NCBI RefSeq assembly: GCF_001655005.1
Contig: NZ_LXET01000020.1
Span: 1 to 64,000 of the forward strand
DNA from: Hafnia paralvei ATCC 29927
GTDB lineage: Bacteria; Pseudomonadota; Gammaproteobacteria; Enterobacterales; Enterobacteriaceae
Length of the DNA: 64,000 nucleotides
Reading direction: 5' to 3'
Shown: one piece after another, positions 25,821-36,406 of the stretch
How positions within the stretch are numbered: position 1 is the stretch's first letter
Layout of the letters: every line of letters begins with the position of its first letter
Notes under the pieces: model-generated
Told to the model about the DNA's origin: nothing
The model's database searches: none
Seen by the model: only the letters and a program-made list of their open reading frames with translations
Position numbers and translations under genes: made by a program

Positions 25821-27967
25821 TGTCTGCACAAGAATACCCTCTCATGCAGGACGCTAAGCCAAGCGCCTTCCGCTTTAGCGTAGTGGATAACGACATTGGT
25901 CTTATCACCATCGATGTGCCGGATGAGCGCGTGAATACGTTGAAAGCCGAATTTGTTCAGCAGGTGGATGACGTTTTACAACAGGCGCAAAAACATAAGC
26001 TTCAGGGCTTGGTGATTATCTCGGGCAAACCTGATTCGTTTATTGCCGGTGCCGATATCACCATGCTTGATGCGTGCCAAAGCGAGCAGCAGGCACGCAT
26101 GCTGGCACAGAAAGGGCAGGTTACGCTGGCGAAGATCGCCGCGCTGTCTATTCCCGTGGTTGCCGCCATTCATGGTGCCTGCCTAGGGGGCGGTTTAGAG
26201 CTCGCGTTAGCTTGCCACCGCAGAATCTGTTCTTTAGATGACAAAACTGCGCTGGGGCTACCCGAAGTACAGCTCGGCTTATTACCAGGATCGGGTGGCA
26301 CTCAGCGGTTGCCACGTTTAATTGGTGCTTCACAGGCATTGGACTTGATGCTGACGGGGCGACATGTTCGCGCTAAACAGGCGCTGAAGATGGGGCTGGT
26401 AGATGATGCCGTTCCCGCCTCGATCCTGTTGGAAAGCGCGATTCAACTGGCGCGACAGGGCTGGCGCACGCGCCCTGAACTGCCAGTGATGGAGCGCTTG
26501 CTGAATGGCCCTCTGGGGCGTTCTCTGCTGTTTAACATCGTGCGTAAGAAAACCTTAGCGAAAACGCAGGGCAACTATCCCGCGGCGGAAAAAATCATTC
26601 AGGTCGTACGCCAAGGCTTGGAACACGGCAGCACCAGCGGCTACGAGGCAGAGGCTAAGGCCTTTGGTGAATTAGTGATGACGCCTGAGTCCGCCGCGCT
26701 GCGAAGTTTATTCTTTGCTTCTACTTCGCTGAAGAAAGAGGCTGGAGGCACTGCTAAGCCACAGGCTATACGCCACGTAGGTGTCTTGGGCGGCGGGCTG
26801 ATGGGCGGAGGGATTGCCTGTGTGACAGCAATACGAGGCGGTTTACCTGTGCGCATCAAAGATATTAGCGAGAAGGGGATTAGCCACGCGTTAAGCTACA
26901 GCTGGGATGCGTTGACCAAGCGGGTTCGCGCTCGTCGTATGCGCCCATCTGAGCGGCAAAAACAGATGCAACTGTTATCAGGTTGCACAGACTATAGCGG
27001 TTTTCATCAGATGGATGTGGTGATTGAGGCGGTGTTTGAGGATCTTAAGCTCAAGCAGCAAATGGTGGCGGACGTTGAGCGCTATTGTGCGACGCATACG
27101 GTTTTCGCATCGAATACCTCTTCTTTACCTATTGCTCAAATCGCGGCGTTATCACAAAGACCAGAGCAGGTGATTGGTCTGCACTATTTTAGTCCAGTCG
27201 ATAAAATGCCGTTGGTAGAAGTCATTCCGCATGCGGGAACTAGCGAAGTCACTATTGCTACTACGGTTGCTCTAGCACAAAAGCAGGGGAAAACGGCGAT
27301 CGTCGTTGGCGATCGCGCCGGTTTCTATGTAAACCGTATTTTGGCCCCGTATATCAGTGAGGCGGCACGCTGTCTGTTAGAGGGCGAATCGATCAACGGC
27401 ATCGATCAAGCGATGGTGAAAGGGGGATTCCCTATTGGACCATTTGCTCTGCTAGATGAAGTTGGGATCGACGTTGGTACGAAAATTATCCCTATTTTGG
27501 TGGCTGAATTAGGCGATCGATTTGCTGCTCCGCCGGCATTTGATGCGTTGATTCAGGATGACCGCAAAGGACGCAAGAATGGTCGAGGGTTCTATCTCTA
27601 CAAGAACAAGGGCAAAAAAGGGAAAAAAGAGGTGGATGTATCGGTTTACCCATTGTTGCGAGTGACGCCAAAACCGCAAATGAATGAAAAAGAAATTTTC
27701 CAGCGCTGCGTCATGCTGATGCTCAACGAAGCGGCACGCTGCTTGGATGAAAATATTATCCGCAGTGCGCGCGATGGTGATATTGGCGCAGTATTTGGTA
27801 TAGGTTTCCCGCCATTCCTCGGTGGTCCATTCCGCTATATGGATCGCTTAGGTATTGATAACGTTGTCAATACGCTGCAAACATTAGCTCAACGCTATGG
27901 TTCGCATTTCGCTCCATGTGACAAGTTATTGGCAATGCAAGAGCAAAATCAGCGCTTTTATTTGTAA
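25820..27967 (+). CDS. fadJ: Fatty acid oxidation complex alpha subunit FadJ
   Basis: The 715-residue bifunctional enzyme joins an N-terminal crotonase (enoyl-CoA hydratase) domain ([41 protein letters not shown] oxyanion and catalytic Glu region) to a 3-hydroxyacyl-CoA dehydrogenase domain. The latter starts at about residue 320 (NAD motif [29 protein letters not shown]). It converts enoyl-CoA to 3-ketoacyl-CoA for FadI. Length equals that of E. coli FadJ. Confidence 0.96.
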   Translation: MSAQEYPLMQDAKPSAFRFSVVDNDIGLITIDVPDERVNTLKAEFVQQVDDVLQQAQKHKLQGLVIISGKPDSFIAGADITMLDACQSEQQARMLAQKGQVTLAKIAALSIPVVAAIHGACLGGGLELALACHRRICSLDDKTALGLPEVQLGLLPGSGGTQRLPRLIGASQALDLMLTGRHVRAKQALKMGLVDDAVPASILLESAIQLARQGWRTRPELPVMERLLNGPLGRSLLFNIVRKKTLAKTQGNYPAAEKIIQVVRQGLEHGSTSGYEAEAKAFGELVMTPESAALRSLFFASTSLKKEAGGTAKPQAIRHVGVLGGGLMGGGIACVTAIRGGLPVRIKDISEKGISHALSYSWDALTKRVRARRMRPSERQKQMQLLSGCTDYSGFHQMDVVIEAVFEDLKLKQQMVADVERYCATHTVFASNTSSLPIAQIAALSQRPEQVIGLHYFSPVDKMPLVEVIPHAGTSEVTIATTVALAQKQGKTAIVVGDRAGFYVNRILAPYISEAARCLLEGESINGIDQAMVKGGFPIGPFALLDEVGIDVGTKIIPILVAELGDRFAAPPAFDALIQDDRKGRKNGRGFYLYKNKGKKGKKEVDVSVYPLLRVTPKPQMNEKEIFQRCVMLMLNEAARCLDENIIRSARDGDIGAVFGIGFPPFLGGPFRYMDRLGIDNVVNTLQTLAQRYGSHFAPCDKLLAMQEQNQRFYL

Positions 27968-28346
27968 CCATCAGAGTTGCATAGAGAAATGAAGATCGTT
28001 TGGCTGTGAGTCTTTATTTGGGAATGAGAGGCCGATCACTGCTTGCAACTCTTTCACGGTCAGACTCTGTACAGATAATTCTGCTCAGGGTAGTTTACGG
28101 CGTTGGGCTAACGGAGTGGGGCAGGTGCGCCACGCTCCGTTTAGTAGTATATTTAGATATTGGATAAAAGATAAACAGCTGTTATGTGTGCTGTTATCTC
28201 TACCCCACGCGGAAGCGATCCAGTCCGCGTGATTAATGCGCATCACTTTTGCGTGTTAATTCTGTGTCGAATCAGGCAGAATGCCCGACCGTTTACACGC
28301 CAATCGGCGAAACGGTGTAGGATTCAGCCAACAATAGCGGTGCAAT
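27968..28346. other. fadJ-sixA intergenic region
   Basis: In these 379 bp, AGAGTTGCA (27973-27981) and TGCAACTCT (28044-28052) are nine-bp inverted repeats, perhaps a decayed palindromic element. A terminator-like hairpin lies at 28109-28143. Nothing coding is convincing. Confidence 0.5.
28109..28143 (+). terminator. Hairpin downstream of fadJ
   Basis: AACGGAG pairs with CTCCGTT, extended by TGG/CCA across a mismatch; the loop is G/C-rich and a short T-run follows. It is a probable fadIJ terminator, though 140 bp past the stop. Confidence 0.5.
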
Positions 28347-28829
28347 ATGCAAGTTTTTATTATGCGTCATGGTGAGGCCGCTCTCGAAGCAGCTAGCGAT
28401 TCAATCAGGCCTCTGACGACCCGTGGTCACGATGAATCAGTCTGTATGGCCTCTTGGCTACAAACGCAATCATGTAAGATTGAAAAGGTTTTGGTGAGCC
28501 CTTATCTGCGCGCCCAGCAAACGCTAGCGGCAGTACGCGAAGGACTGGCGTTACCGGACGACGTTGAAGTGATGCCGGAGCTCACACCGGGCGGCGATGC
28601 TGCTATGGTGGGTTGCTATCTCGAGGCACTGGCCAAAACGGGTATCGGTAGCGTACTGGTTATCTCTCATCTGCCGTTGGTGGGTTATCTGGTTTCAGAA
28701 CTGTGCCCTGAAGAAGCCCCTCCCATGTTTGCCACTTCGGCTATTGCCGGCGTTTCTTTTGACGTAACCACAGAGCGTGGCGTGTTTGACTGGCAGGTTG
28801 GACCCGCGCAGGTGATGGCTAAGGCTTAA
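28347..28829 (+). CDS. sixA: Phosphohistidine phosphatase SixA
   Basis: The 160-residue histidine-phosphatase-superfamily protein has the nucleophilic His in the MRHG motif at residues 6-9 and the second catalytic His in VISHLPLVG. SixA removes phosphate from HPt/PTS-Ntr proteins (shown for ArcB and PtsO in E. coli). The ATG at 28347 aligns with the E. coli start; its ribosome site is weak. It stands alone between two non-coding regions. Confidence 0.95.
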   Translation: MQVFIMRHGEAALEAASDSIRPLTTRGHDESVCMASWLQTQSCKIEKVLVSPYLRAQQTLAAVREGLALPDDVEVMPELTPGGDAAMVGCYLEALAKTGIGSVLVISHLPLVGYLVSELCPEEAPPMFATSAIAGVSFDVTTERGVFDWQVGPAQVMAKA

Positions 28830-28940
28830 TATCCACTTCATCTTTCAAGCTGCAGATGCGTTCATGCGCCCTAACCACTTACCAATGTAAGTTTTAGGGG
28901 CTGACTCTATTACCGCCTCTCTGCAACTTGAAACCGCCTA
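28828..28940. repeat. Dispersed palindromic repeat, family A (copy 2)
   Basis: It lies in the convergent gap between sixA and smrB. Arms CTTTCAAGCTGCAGATGCGTT and CTCTGCAACTTGAAA are inverted and related to the element at 13535-13629, with a different central segment that itself holds an imperfect CTTAC/GTAAG symmetry. Confidence 0.65.
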
Positions 28941-28969
28941 ACCCTGTCATACTCATCATTTTTGCTGCA

Positions 28970-29512
28970 TCAGCGGCGCTCTTCACGCTCGTCGATTTCT
29001 ATCAGCACTAATAAGGCGGCATCTCCTCCCCATTCACGTGACGCCTGATGAAATGCAACAACGTCTGGATGCTGAGCTAGCCAGAGCGGCGTTTGCTGTT
29101 TGAGGACGTGTTTACCGTGTCCGTGCATGACGCAGGCACAGTGGACGTGTTCACGGCGGCAGGCGGCGATCAGCGCACCTAATTCTTGCTTAGCCTGCAT
29201 TTGGGTGAGCCCATGCAGATCTAAAAATAATTCGGGTGAATAATCGCCGCGGCGCAGTTTCTTTAGCTCAAAATGATTGGCGTCAGGCCGGATATAACGC
29301 GTTGGCCCATCACTGTCGAGCTGCGGTTGAAATTCATCGGAAAAATAGAAGCTAGCGTCAATTTGTTCTTGCAGCATTTTTTCAGGCGCAATTTTTCGGG
29401 TACTGCGCTTAGGGCGATGTACCACGGTGTCTTGCGCGATCTTACGTGCGCCGCTGATGGACTCACGAAACAGTGCGGCATCCTCACCGCTGATCGTTTT
29501 ATTTTTCTTCAT
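28970..29512 (-). CDS. smrB: Ribosome rescue endonuclease SmrB
   Basis: The 180-residue protein has a C-terminal Smr domain: [21 protein letters not shown] followed by [22 protein letters not shown]. The DLHGLT and HGHGKH blocks are the catalytic/RNA-binding signatures. In E. coli SmrB cleaves mRNA at collided ribosomes. I chose the ATG at 29512 over a TTG two codons earlier. It is divergent from prmB, as in E. coli. Confidence 0.95.
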   Translation of the reverse strand: MKKNKTISGEDAALFRESISGARKIAQDTVVHRPKRSTRKIAPEKMLQEQIDASFYFSDEFQPQLDSDGPTRYIRPDANHFELKKLRRGDYSPELFLDLHGLTQMQAKQELGALIAACRREHVHCACVMHGHGKHVLKQQTPLWLAQHPDVVAFHQASREWGGDAALLVLIEIDEREERR

Positions 29513-29751
29513 TATCAATCTGCCTTAGTCACTCTTAGGGATAGTGTAACTAAAGTTCTCGCGGCATCTAAATAAAACTCGTCATCAATCTTATCTTCTA
29601 GCGCCACTGAGGTATCTCTCAGACTATATTCCTGCTGATTTGTGGGGCTCTTCATGGCAAACTACGGGATTGCTTACTTTTCTCATTATTTAGACTTAAT
29701 GGCGCCTTTTTAGGCGGTATTCAGTCATAGACAGGTCTGTTGGAGGCTAAT

Positions 29752-30684
29752 TTGGACAAGATTTTCGTCGATGAAGCGGTGAATGAGCTGCATACCATCC
29801 AAGATATGCTGCGCTGGACCGTCAGCCGTTTTAATGCAGCGAATATCTATTATGGCCACGGCACAGATAATCCGTGGGACGAAGCGGTGCAACTGGTGTT
29901 GCCAACCTTGTACCTGCCAATGGATATTCCAGAAGATATGCGCACCGCGCGTTTGACGCTAAGTGAGCGTCATCGCATTGTTGAGCGCGTGATCCGCCGC
30001 GTGAACGATCGTATTCCGGTCGCTTATCTGACCAATAAAGCATGGTTCTGTGGCCATGAGTTCTATGTTGACGAGCGCGTTCTGGTGCCTCGCTCACCGA
30101 TTGGCGAGCTGATCGATAACCGCTTTAGCGGCATTATTAACCACAACCCAAGCCATATTCTGGACATGTGCACCGGCAGCGGTTGTATCGCTATCGCCTG
30201 TGCTTATGCATTCCCAGACGCCGAAGTCGATGCGGTAGATATTTCAACCGACGTACTGTCTGTGACCGAGCAAAATATTCAGGAACATGGTTTGGATCAG
30301 AGCGTTACCCCGATCCGTTCCGATCTGTTCCGCGAGCTGCCACCGCTTCAGTACGATCTGATCGTGACTAATCCACCGTATGTGGATGAAGAAGATATGT
30401 CCGATCTGCCGGAAGAGTTCCGCTTCGAGCCTGAGCTGGGGCTGGCCGCAGGCAGTGATGGTCTGAAGTTGACTCGACGCATTTTAGCGTGCGCTCCAGA
30501 TTATTTGACCGATGACGGTGTGCTGATTTGCGAAGTGGGTAACAGTATGGTGCACCTGATGGAACAGTATCCTGATATTCCGTTCGTTTGGTTAGAATTC
30601 GAAAACGGCGGTGACGGCGTATTTATGCTGACCAAACAACAGCTGATTGACTGTGCACCACACTTTGCACTCTATCGGTCGTAG
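29752..30684 (+). CDS. prmB: Ribosomal protein uL3 glutamine methyltransferase PrmB (TTG start)
   Basis: The 310-residue SAM-dependent N5-glutamine methyltransferase has SAM motif [13 protein letters not shown] and the Gln-binding NPPY in [19 protein letters not shown] lies five bases before the TTG at 29752, and the protein from there matches E. coli PrmB ([13 protein letters not shown]). A TTG 12 bases earlier is too close to the ribosome site. It methylates L3 during large-subunit assembly. aroC follows on the same strand. Confidence 0.94.
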   Translation: MDKIFVDEAVNELHTIQDMLRWTVSRFNAANIYYGHGTDNPWDEAVQLVLPTLYLPMDIPEDMRTARLTLSERHRIVERVIRRVNDRIPVAYLTNKAWFCGHEFYVDERVLVPRSPIGELIDNRFSGIINHNPSHILDMCTGSGCIAIACAYAFPDAEVDAVDISTDVLSVTEQNIQEHGLDQSVTPIRSDLFRELPPLQYDLIVTNPPYVDEEDMSDLPEEFRFEPELGLAAGSDGLKLTRRILACAPDYLTDDGVLICEVGNSMVHLMEQYPDIPFVWLEFENGGDGVFMLTKQQLIDCAPHFALYRS

Positions 30685-30696
30685 CAGCAGACGTTC

Positions 30697-30738
30697 CGCA
30701 AATTTCGATTTGCGCCTCCCCTTGCGAACCGGGGGAGG
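30697..30738 (+). other. Two tandem hairpins between prmB and aroC
   Basis: CGCAAAT-TTCG-ATTTGCG (30697-30714) is directly followed by CCTCCCC...GGGGGAGG (30715-30738). They lack a T-tract, so they look more like REP-type or mRNA-stabilising structures than terminators. Confidence 0.55.
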
Positions 30739-30823
30739 ATGAATGGGCTTAATGTCTCATTCACCCCACAAAAAAACACAACATTCATCTGCAAAGTCAG
30801 AAAACAACGCTAAGGAGCCGCGC

Positions 30824-31909
30824 ATGGCAGGCAATAGCATTGGGCAATTTTTCCGTGTCACTACGTTCGGTGAATCACACGGTATCGCATTAGGCTGCAT
30901 CGTTGACGGAGTGCCGCCAGGTATTCCTCTGACAGAGGCCGATCTGCAACACGATCTGGATCGCCGCCGTCCGGGGACCTCGCGCTACACTACGCAGCGC
31001 CGTGAGCCGGATCAGGTGCGTATCCTTTCAGGTGTATTTGAAGGGATCACCACCGGCACTAGCATTGGTTTAATCATTGAAAATACTGACCAGCGTTCTC
31101 AGGACTACGGTGCGATCAAAGATTTATTCCGTCCGGGTCATGCAGATTATACCTATGAACAAAAGTACGGCACTCGTGACTATCGTGGCGGCGGTCGTTC
31201 CTCTGCACGTGAGACTGCTATGCGTGTGGCCGCAGGTGCCATCGCGAAAAAATACCTGAAAGAAAAATATGGTGTGCAAATCCGTGGCTGTTTAGCGCAG
31301 ATCGGTGATATTTCCTGTGAGATTAAAGATTGGGAGCAGGTTGAGCAAAACCCTTTCTTCTGCCCTGATCCTTCGAAACTGGAGGCGCTGGATGAGCTGA
31401 TGCGCGCGCTGAAAAAAGAGGGCGACTCCATTGGTGCCAAAGTCACCGTGGTGGCTGAAAAAGTTCCAGTAGGTTTAGGTGAGCCGGTATTCGATCGTTT
31501 GGATGCGGATTTGGCTCATGCGCTGATGAGCATTAACGCTGTGAAAGGCGTGGAAATCGGTGATGGTTTTGCGGTGGTAAACAAGCGTGGTAGCGAGAAC
31601 CGTGATGAGATCACGCCAGAAGGCTTCCAAAGCAACCATGCAGGCGGCATTTTGGGGGGGATCAGCAGCGGTCAGGATATTATCGCGCATCTCGCATTGA
31701 AGCCCACGTCCAGCATTATGGTGCCGGGGAAAACGATCAATCGCCAAGGTGAAGCGGTTGAAATGGTTACGCGTGGTCGTCACGATCCCTGCGTTGGGAT
31801 CCGTGCGGTGCCAATTGCCGAAGCGATGATGGCGATTGTGCTGATGGATCATTTGTTGCGTCAAAGAGCACAGTGCGGAGATGTGGTTTCAGACGTTCCA
31901 CGCTGGTAA
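30824..31909 (+). CDS. aroC: Chorismate synthase AroC
   Basis: The 361-residue FMN-dependent enzyme makes chorismate from EPSP, the last shikimate-pathway step. Signatures: [14 protein letters not shown] near the N-terminus, [27 protein letters not shown] and [19 protein letters not shown] C-terminal block. Start 30824 has TAAGGAG six bases upstream and equals the E. coli start; an in-frame extension to 30743 is not supported. Confidence 0.97.
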   Translation: MAGNSIGQFFRVTTFGESHGIALGCIVDGVPPGIPLTEADLQHDLDRRRPGTSRYTTQRREPDQVRILSGVFEGITTGTSIGLIIENTDQRSQDYGAIKDLFRPGHADYTYEQKYGTRDYRGGGRSSARETAMRVAAGAIAKKYLKEKYGVQIRGCLAQIGDISCEIKDWEQVEQNPFFCPDPSKLEALDELMRALKKEGDSIGAKVTVVAEKVPVGLGEPVFDRLDADLAHALMSINAVKGVEIGDGFAVVNKRGSENRDEITPEGFQSNHAGGILGGISSGQDIIAHLALKPTSSIMVPGKTINRQGEAVEMVTRGRHDPCVGIRAVPIAEAMMAIVLMDHLLRQRAQCGDVVSDVPRW

Positions 31910-32020
31910 AAAATATGCGTCATCTTAAGCGCTTCAAGACATTGCTTTGCGCAGGGTAAGGGCTGTATTTGTATGCAGATGGAAAGAATGGATACGAATA
32001 ATCATGGCAGGCTCATTGAT

Positions 32021-32857
32021 ATGAAGAAAATGAAATTCTGGCTACTGGGTGCCTGCGCGCTGGCGATGAGTGCTCAGGCGATGGCGCTGACACCGTGGCA
32101 ACAGATCACAAAACCGGTCCCGGGAGCGGCGCAGGCCATAGGCGGCTTTGCCAATGGCTGTATTGTGGGGGCTAATCCATTACCGTTGCAAGCTGATGAT
32201 TATCAGGTGATGCGGCCCGATCAGCATCGCTATTACGGTCATCCTGATTTACTGGCTTTTATTAATCGTCTCAGTAGTGAAGTGAGTCAGCGCCAAATGG
32301 GGACTTTGTTGATTGGTGATATGGCAATGCCCGCTGGTGGGCGTTTCAGCAGCGGTCATGCGAGTCATCAGTCAGGGTTGGATGTCGATATTTGGTTACA
32401 GCTGCCAAAGCAGCGCTGGAGTCAGCAGCAGTTGCTGAAGCCGAAGCCGATTGATTTAGTTGCCGTCAATGGACGAAACGTTATTCCTGCGCTGTGGAGC
32501 GATGATACGGGCGAATTGATTAAGCTCGCGGCAAAAGATGACGACGTGACGCGCATTTTCGTCAATCCGGCTATTAAGCAAAAACTGTGTGACACCGCCG
32601 GTGCCGATCGTGATTGGCTGCGTAAGGTTCGTCCTTGGTTTGCTCATCGGGCTCATATGCACGTGCGTTTGCGCTGTCCGGCAAGCAGCCTTGAGTGTCA
32701 GGATCAGACGCCACCTCCGGCCGGAGATGGCTGTGGTGCCGAACTGGCAAGCTGGTTCCAGCCGCCACCTCCGGGCAGCAAACCGTCAAAACCTTCTGCT
32801 CCGCCGCCGCTGTATCCGTCATGTCAGGCCTTGTTGGACAGGCACTTCGCAGGTTAA
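32021..32857 (+). CDS. mepA: Murein DD-endopeptidase MepA
   Basis: The 278-residue periplasmic LAS-type metallopeptidase cleaves D-Ala-mDAP cross-links in peptidoglycan. It has a signal peptide ending [11 protein letters not shown] and zinc ligands in [15 protein letters not shown] (His and Asp) and in HRAHMHVRL (His). Conserved disulfide cysteines and a Pro-rich tail ([17 protein letters not shown]) are like E. coli MepA. Start 32021 is chosen from signal-peptide position; an ATG three codons later is possible. Confidence 0.95.
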   Translation: MKKMKFWLLGACALAMSAQAMALTPWQQITKPVPGAAQAIGGFANGCIVGANPLPLQADDYQVMRPDQHRYYGHPDLLAFINRLSSEVSQRQMGTLLIGDMAMPAGGRFSSGHASHQSGLDVDIWLQLPKQRWSQQQLLKPKPIDLVAVNGRNVIPALWSDDTGELIKLAAKDDDVTRIFVNPAIKQKLCDTAGADRDWLRKVRPWFAHRAHMHVRLRCPASSLECQDQTPPPAGDGCGAELASWFQPPPPGSKPSKPSAPPPLYPSCQALLDRHFAG

Positions 32858-32867
32858 TCCTTGCCAT

Positions 32868-32893
32868 AAACGCCCCGTCGAGGGGCGTTTTTT
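32868..32893 (+). terminator. mepA rho-independent terminator
   Basis: CGCCCC (32871-32876) pairs with GGGGCG (32882-32887), extended by AAA/TTT, followed by a T-run, directly after the mepA stop. Confidence 0.95.
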
Positions 32894-32914
32894 ATATCCC
32901 ACTTTCTTGCCGTT

Positions 32915-32936
32915 ATGCGTTTTTTGCATAGCAAAA
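32915..32936. promoter_or_regulatory. Conserved 22-bp motif upstream of yjiHG-iadA (copy 1)
   Basis: ATGCGT-tttt-TGCATAGCA-aa-A.. : outside the two variable spacers every base (ATGCGT, TGCATAGCA) is identical, at identical spacing, to the motif at 37215-37236 upstream of the racemase gene. It is a probable shared operator for the flanked gene block. Confidence 0.55.
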
Positions 32937-33098
32937 TACATTCTTGCATTTTCCTGAGTTATTAATCGCATGGTATGTTCGAAACTAGCCTTATGGCTGG
33001 GTTATTTTTGTAATAAGTGCTCATAGAAGCACGAAATATATTTACATCAATAATGAATTTTATCGGAAATATAGTATTTAACACAGGACAGGGTAATT

Positions 33099-33779
33099 AT
33101 GAAACATCAGGAAGCGGAGCTGGCTGCACCCAGCCAGAAATTAAAAGTGACATGGGTGGGTTATTTTTCTTTTTTTCTCACCATTATATTTTTCTCAGGT
33201 ATGTTTTCCGGCAGTGATGGCTGGTGGCGTGTATTTGACTTCACTGTTTTGAATGGGTCGTTCGGACATGTTAATGGCGATAGCGCGACTACCGCGGTTA
33301 CGTTCAGAGGCGTGAATGGGACCGGCGCAAAAGATGGGTTTCTTTTTGCCTTAGAACTCGCTCCATCAGTTATTTTGTCTCTAGGGATTATTTCTGTCAC
33401 CGATGGTTTAGGGGGGCTGCGGGCTGCGCAGCAACTCATGACGCCGATTTTACGTCCGATTCTGGGCATTCCAGGAATTTGTTCACTAGCACTGATTGCC
33501 AACCTGCAAAACACCGATGCGGCCGCGGGGATGACTAAAGAGTTAGCTGAAGAAGGAGAAATCACCGAACAAGAGAAAGTTATTTTTGCTGCTTATCAAA
33601 CTAGCGGTAGTGCAATCATTACTAATTACTTCTCTTCGGGCGTAGCCGTATTTGCTTTTTTAGGTACCTCGGTCATTGTTCCCCTAGGTGTTATTTTATT
33701 GTTTAAATTCGTTGGCGCGAACATTCTTCGTGTTTATATTAATTTCGCAGAACACCGCACTGTGAATAATAAGGAATAA
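33099..33779 (+). CDS. yjiH: YjiH-type membrane protein (nucleoside-recognition/gate domain)
   Basis: The 226-residue inner-membrane protein has several transmembrane helices (about 18-36, 85-105, 125-140, 195-215) and a gate-domain-like LNGSFG...GTGAKDGFLFALELAPSVI region. It is collinear with E. coli YjiH. It pairs with YjiG, like spore-maturation SpmA/SpmB halves. Sitting in front of isoaspartyl dipeptidase, the pair may take up or export a dipeptide or amino acid; that role is inference. AGGACAGGG precedes the ATG. Confidence 0.88.
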   Translation: MKHQEAELAAPSQKLKVTWVGYFSFFLTIIFFSGMFSGSDGWWRVFDFTVLNGSFGHVNGDSATTAVTFRGVNGTGAKDGFLFALELAPSVILSLGIISVTDGLGGLRAAQQLMTPILRPILGIPGICSLALIANLQNTDAAAGMTKELAEEGEITEQEKVIFAAYQTSGSAIITNYFSSGVAVFAFLGTSVIVPLGVILLFKFVGANILRVYINFAEHRTVNNKE

Positions 33780-33783
33780 TAAA

Positions 33784-34248
33784 ATGACGACACAAGTGCG
33801 TAAAAACGTAATGGATCTCTTTATTGACGGTGCACGCCGCGGATTCACCATTGCGACAACCAACCTTTTGCCAAATGTCGTGATGGCGTTTGTGATTATT
33901 CAAGCGCTGAAAATTACCGGATTACTCGATTTGGTCGGCCAAGTTTGTCAGCCAGTGATGGCGTTCTGGGGATTACCGGGCGAAGCCGCTACTGTGTTGC
34001 TGGCATCACTGCTCAGTATGGGCGGTGCGGTAGGTGTTGCAGCCAGCTTAGTCACCGCCGGAACGTTAAGTGGTCATGACGTTACCGTATTGCTGCCCGC
34101 GATTTATTTGATGGGAAATCCGGTGCAAAACGTGGGGCGCTGCTTGGGTACGGCTGAGGTTAACGCGAAATATTACCCCCATATTATTGGCGTTTGCGTG
34201 ATTAACTCGCTGCTGTCTATCTGGGTCATGCAGTTGATTGTGAGATAA
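33784..34248 (+). CDS. yjiG: YjiG-type membrane protein (SpmB-like)
   Basis: The 154-residue polytopic membrane protein is collinear with E. coli YjiG (TTNLLPNVVMAFVIIQAL; PAIYLMGNPVQNVGRCLG). It starts four bases after the yjiH stop and is followed 13 bp later by iadA, so the three genes form one transcription unit. It is probably the partner subunit of YjiH in an uncharacterised transporter. Confidence 0.9.
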   Translation: MTTQVRKNVMDLFIDGARRGFTIATTNLLPNVVMAFVIIQALKITGLLDLVGQVCQPVMAFWGLPGEAATVLLASLLSMGGAVGVAASLVTAGTLSGHDVTVLLPAIYLMGNPVQNVGRCLGTAEVNAKYYPHIIGVCVINSLLSIWVMQLIVR

Positions 34249-34261
34249 CGAGGAACAGGTG

Positions 34262-35425
34262 ATGGACTTAACTTCCGCAGGATTTACGCTGCTGCGCGGT
34301 GCACAGGTATATGCACCTCAGGCGCTTGGCATTCAGGATGTATTGCTGGTTGCCGGAAAAGTGGTGGCCATTGAGCCACAAATTTCCGCCGATGTTTTAC
34401 CCGACTGTCAGATTATCGATCTGCATGGTTTAACGCTATGCCCGGGATTTATCGATCAGCATATTCATTTAATTGGTGGCGGTGGCGAGGCGGGGCCTGC
34501 AACACGAACGCCAGAAGTGGGCTTATCCAAACTGGTTGAGGCGGGGATTACCACGGCAATTGGTTTGTTAGGCACGGACTCTGTGACTAGACATCCTGAA
34601 GCGCTACTGGCAAAAACACGCGCGCTTAACGACGAAGGTATTACGGCTTATATGCTTACGGGCGCTTATAGCATTCCTTCTCCCACCATTACTGGCAGCA
34701 TTGAACGTGATGTCGCACTGATCGACAGAATCATCGGCGTGAAGTGTGCTGTGTCCGATCACCGTTCTTCGGCACCTAATGATTCTTCATTAGCCAATAT
34801 GGCCGCTCAGGCGAGAGTGGGGGGGCTATTGGGGAATAAGGCGGGTATCAGCGTGTTCCACATGGGCAGCAGTAAGAAAGGCTTAGCACCGCTGTATGCC
34901 ATTCTTGAAAACAGCGATGTTCCAATGAATAAGCTGTTACCCACTCATGTTAACCGTAGCGAAACTTTGTTTGATGCGGCTATCGAATTTGCGCTCAAAG
35001 GTGGTCATATCGATATTACCAGCGGGATACCTGGGCCGGTTACCCCTTCTCAGGCGGTTAAGCGCGCCGTGGAGCGCGGTGTTGCGCTTGATTTGCTTTC
35101 CGTGAGTTCGGACGGTAATGGTAGCCAGCCTGTTTTTGATGCGCAGGGGAACCTCACTGGCATTGGTGTCGCAGGTTTCAGCAGCTTGTTAGAGACGCTG
35201 GTTGCCTTGGTGAAAGAGCAGGATATGACCTTAGCAGATGCGTTGGTACCGTTTACCCGTAGTGTCGCTAAGTTCCTTGGTCTGGAAACCAAGGGAGAGA
35301 TTGCCGTGGGTAAAGACGCCGATTTCGTGGTGTTAACTCCCGATTTGGCAATCCATCAGGTCTATGCCCGTGGGCGTCTGATGGTACAAGAGGGGAACGC
35401 TTGCGTGAAAGGGACCTTCGAATAA
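34262..35425 (+). CDS. iadA: Isoaspartyl dipeptidase IadA
   Basis: The 387-residue amidohydrolase hydrolyses beta-aspartyl (isoAsp) dipeptides that arise from damaged proteins. Metal and substrate residues are visible: His pair in GFIDQHIHLIGGGGE, the lysine expected to be carbamylated in GVKCAVSDHRS, His in VFHMG, His in PTHVNR and the catalytic Asp in SSDGNGSQP. I chose the ATG at 34262, with GAGGAA upstream, over the GTG one codon before. In E. coli it also clusters with yjiGH and yjiE, but at another chromosomal site. Confidence 0.96.
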   Translation: MDLTSAGFTLLRGAQVYAPQALGIQDVLLVAGKVVAIEPQISADVLPDCQIIDLHGLTLCPGFIDQHIHLIGGGGEAGPATRTPEVGLSKLVEAGITTAIGLLGTDSVTRHPEALLAKTRALNDEGITAYMLTGAYSIPSPTITGSIERDVALIDRIIGVKCAVSDHRSSAPNDSSLANMAAQARVGGLLGNKAGISVFHMGSSKKGLAPLYAILENSDVPMNKLLPTHVNRSETLFDAAIEFALKGGHIDITSGIPGPVTPSQAVKRAVERGVALDLLSVSSDGNGSQPVFDAQGNLTGIGVAGFSSLLETLVALVKEQDMTLADALVPFTRSVAKFLGLETKGEIAVGKDADFVVLTPDLAIHQVYARGRLMVQEGNACVKGTFE

Positions 35426-35509
35426 CTCACTGTTTGTCTGTTGTCGCGTTGCGTCTCATGATAATGGTATGTTTATGAGAGGAGACTCGGTGCGACAACA
35501 GGAATTGAG

Positions 35510-36406
35510 ATGAGCATAGTGCACAATATAGAAACGAAATGGTTGTATGACTTTCTCACGTTGGAGGAGTGCCGTAACTTCTCTCAGTCGGCAATCAAAC
35601 GCAACGTGTCACAGCCCGCATTCAGTCGGCGCATCCGCTCTTTAGAGCAGGCGGCAGGTGTTTCCCTGTTTAACCGCGATGTCTCACCGCTTCAGTTGAC
35701 CGAGCCGGGGAAGGTGTTCCACTCTCAGGTAAGAAATCTTCTGCAACAGTTGGAAAGTAATCTCACTGAGCTACGCGGCGGAAGTGACTTCATCGAGCAT
35801 AAAATCAAGATTGCGGCGGCTCATTCGCTTTCTTTGGGATTATTGCCTTCGATTGTTAAAGAGATGCCCAACCATTTTGCTTACTCAGTGGAGGCTATTG
35901 ACGTCGACAGCGCGGTAAATACGCTGCGAGAAGGGAAAAGCGATTTTATTCTCTCTTATCATGACGAATATTTACTACAGGCGCCTTTCGCTCATATTCA
36001 CCTGTTTGAAGCTCAGCTTTTCCCGGTTTGCGCGAGTGACTTACAAGGAAAACCGCTGTACACCTTGGACCAACAGGATTTTCCATTACTGAATTATAGC
36101 CAATCTTCTTACATGGGAAGGTTGGTGAACCGTATGTTAGCCAAGAATACCCATCTCAGCTTCCGGACCGTTTTTGTTTCATCGATGAGTGAATTGCTAA
36201 AACAGCTGGCGTTAGATGGCTCGGGCGTTGCTTGGCTACCAGACTGCTCTGTGGTGCAAGAGTTAGAGCAGGGTAAGCTGGTTCGTTTGGATAATGAAGC
36301 GCTGACTATCCCCATTTATGCCTATGCGTATCGGATGGACACGCGTATGAGTATCACCGCCGAAAATTTTTGGCGGGATCTGAAGAATCTATTCCATGCT
36401 CGCTAG
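35510..36406 (+). CDS. hypT: LysR-type regulator, HypT (YjiE) homologue
   Basis: The 298-residue LTTR has a winged HTH at about residues 15-70 (CRNFSQSAIKRNVSQPAFSRRIRSLEQ) and a type-2 periplasmic-binding-like effector domain (KIKIAAAHSLSLGLLPSI; SSYMGRLVNRML). It follows E. coli YjiE/HypT, a hypochlorite-responsive regulator, closely through its length. Five methionines are kept near the C-terminus and elsewhere; methionine oxidation activates E. coli HypT. It follows iadA by 84 bp and overlaps the convergent racemase gene by 18 bases. In this context it may control the iadA block through the 22-bp motif. Confidence 0.88.
   Translation: MSIVHNIETKWLYDFLTLEECRNFSQSAIKRNVSQPAFSRRIRSLEQAAGVSLFNRDVSPLQLTEPGKVFHSQVRNLLQQLESNLTELRGGSDFIEHKIKIAAAHSLSLGLLPSIVKEMPNHFAYSVEAIDVDSAVNTLREGKSDFILSYHDEYLLQAPFAHIHLFEAQLFPVCASDLQGKPLYTLDQQDFPLLNYSQSSYMGRLVNRMLAKNTHLSFRTVFVSSMSELLKQLALDGSGVAWLPDCSVVQELEQGKLVRLDNEALTIPIYAYAYRMDTRMSITAENFWRDLKNLFHAR

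Noticed and set aside
28184..28375. 63-residue frame upstream of sixA
   Set aside because: It overlaps the sixA start in another frame and has no conserved features.
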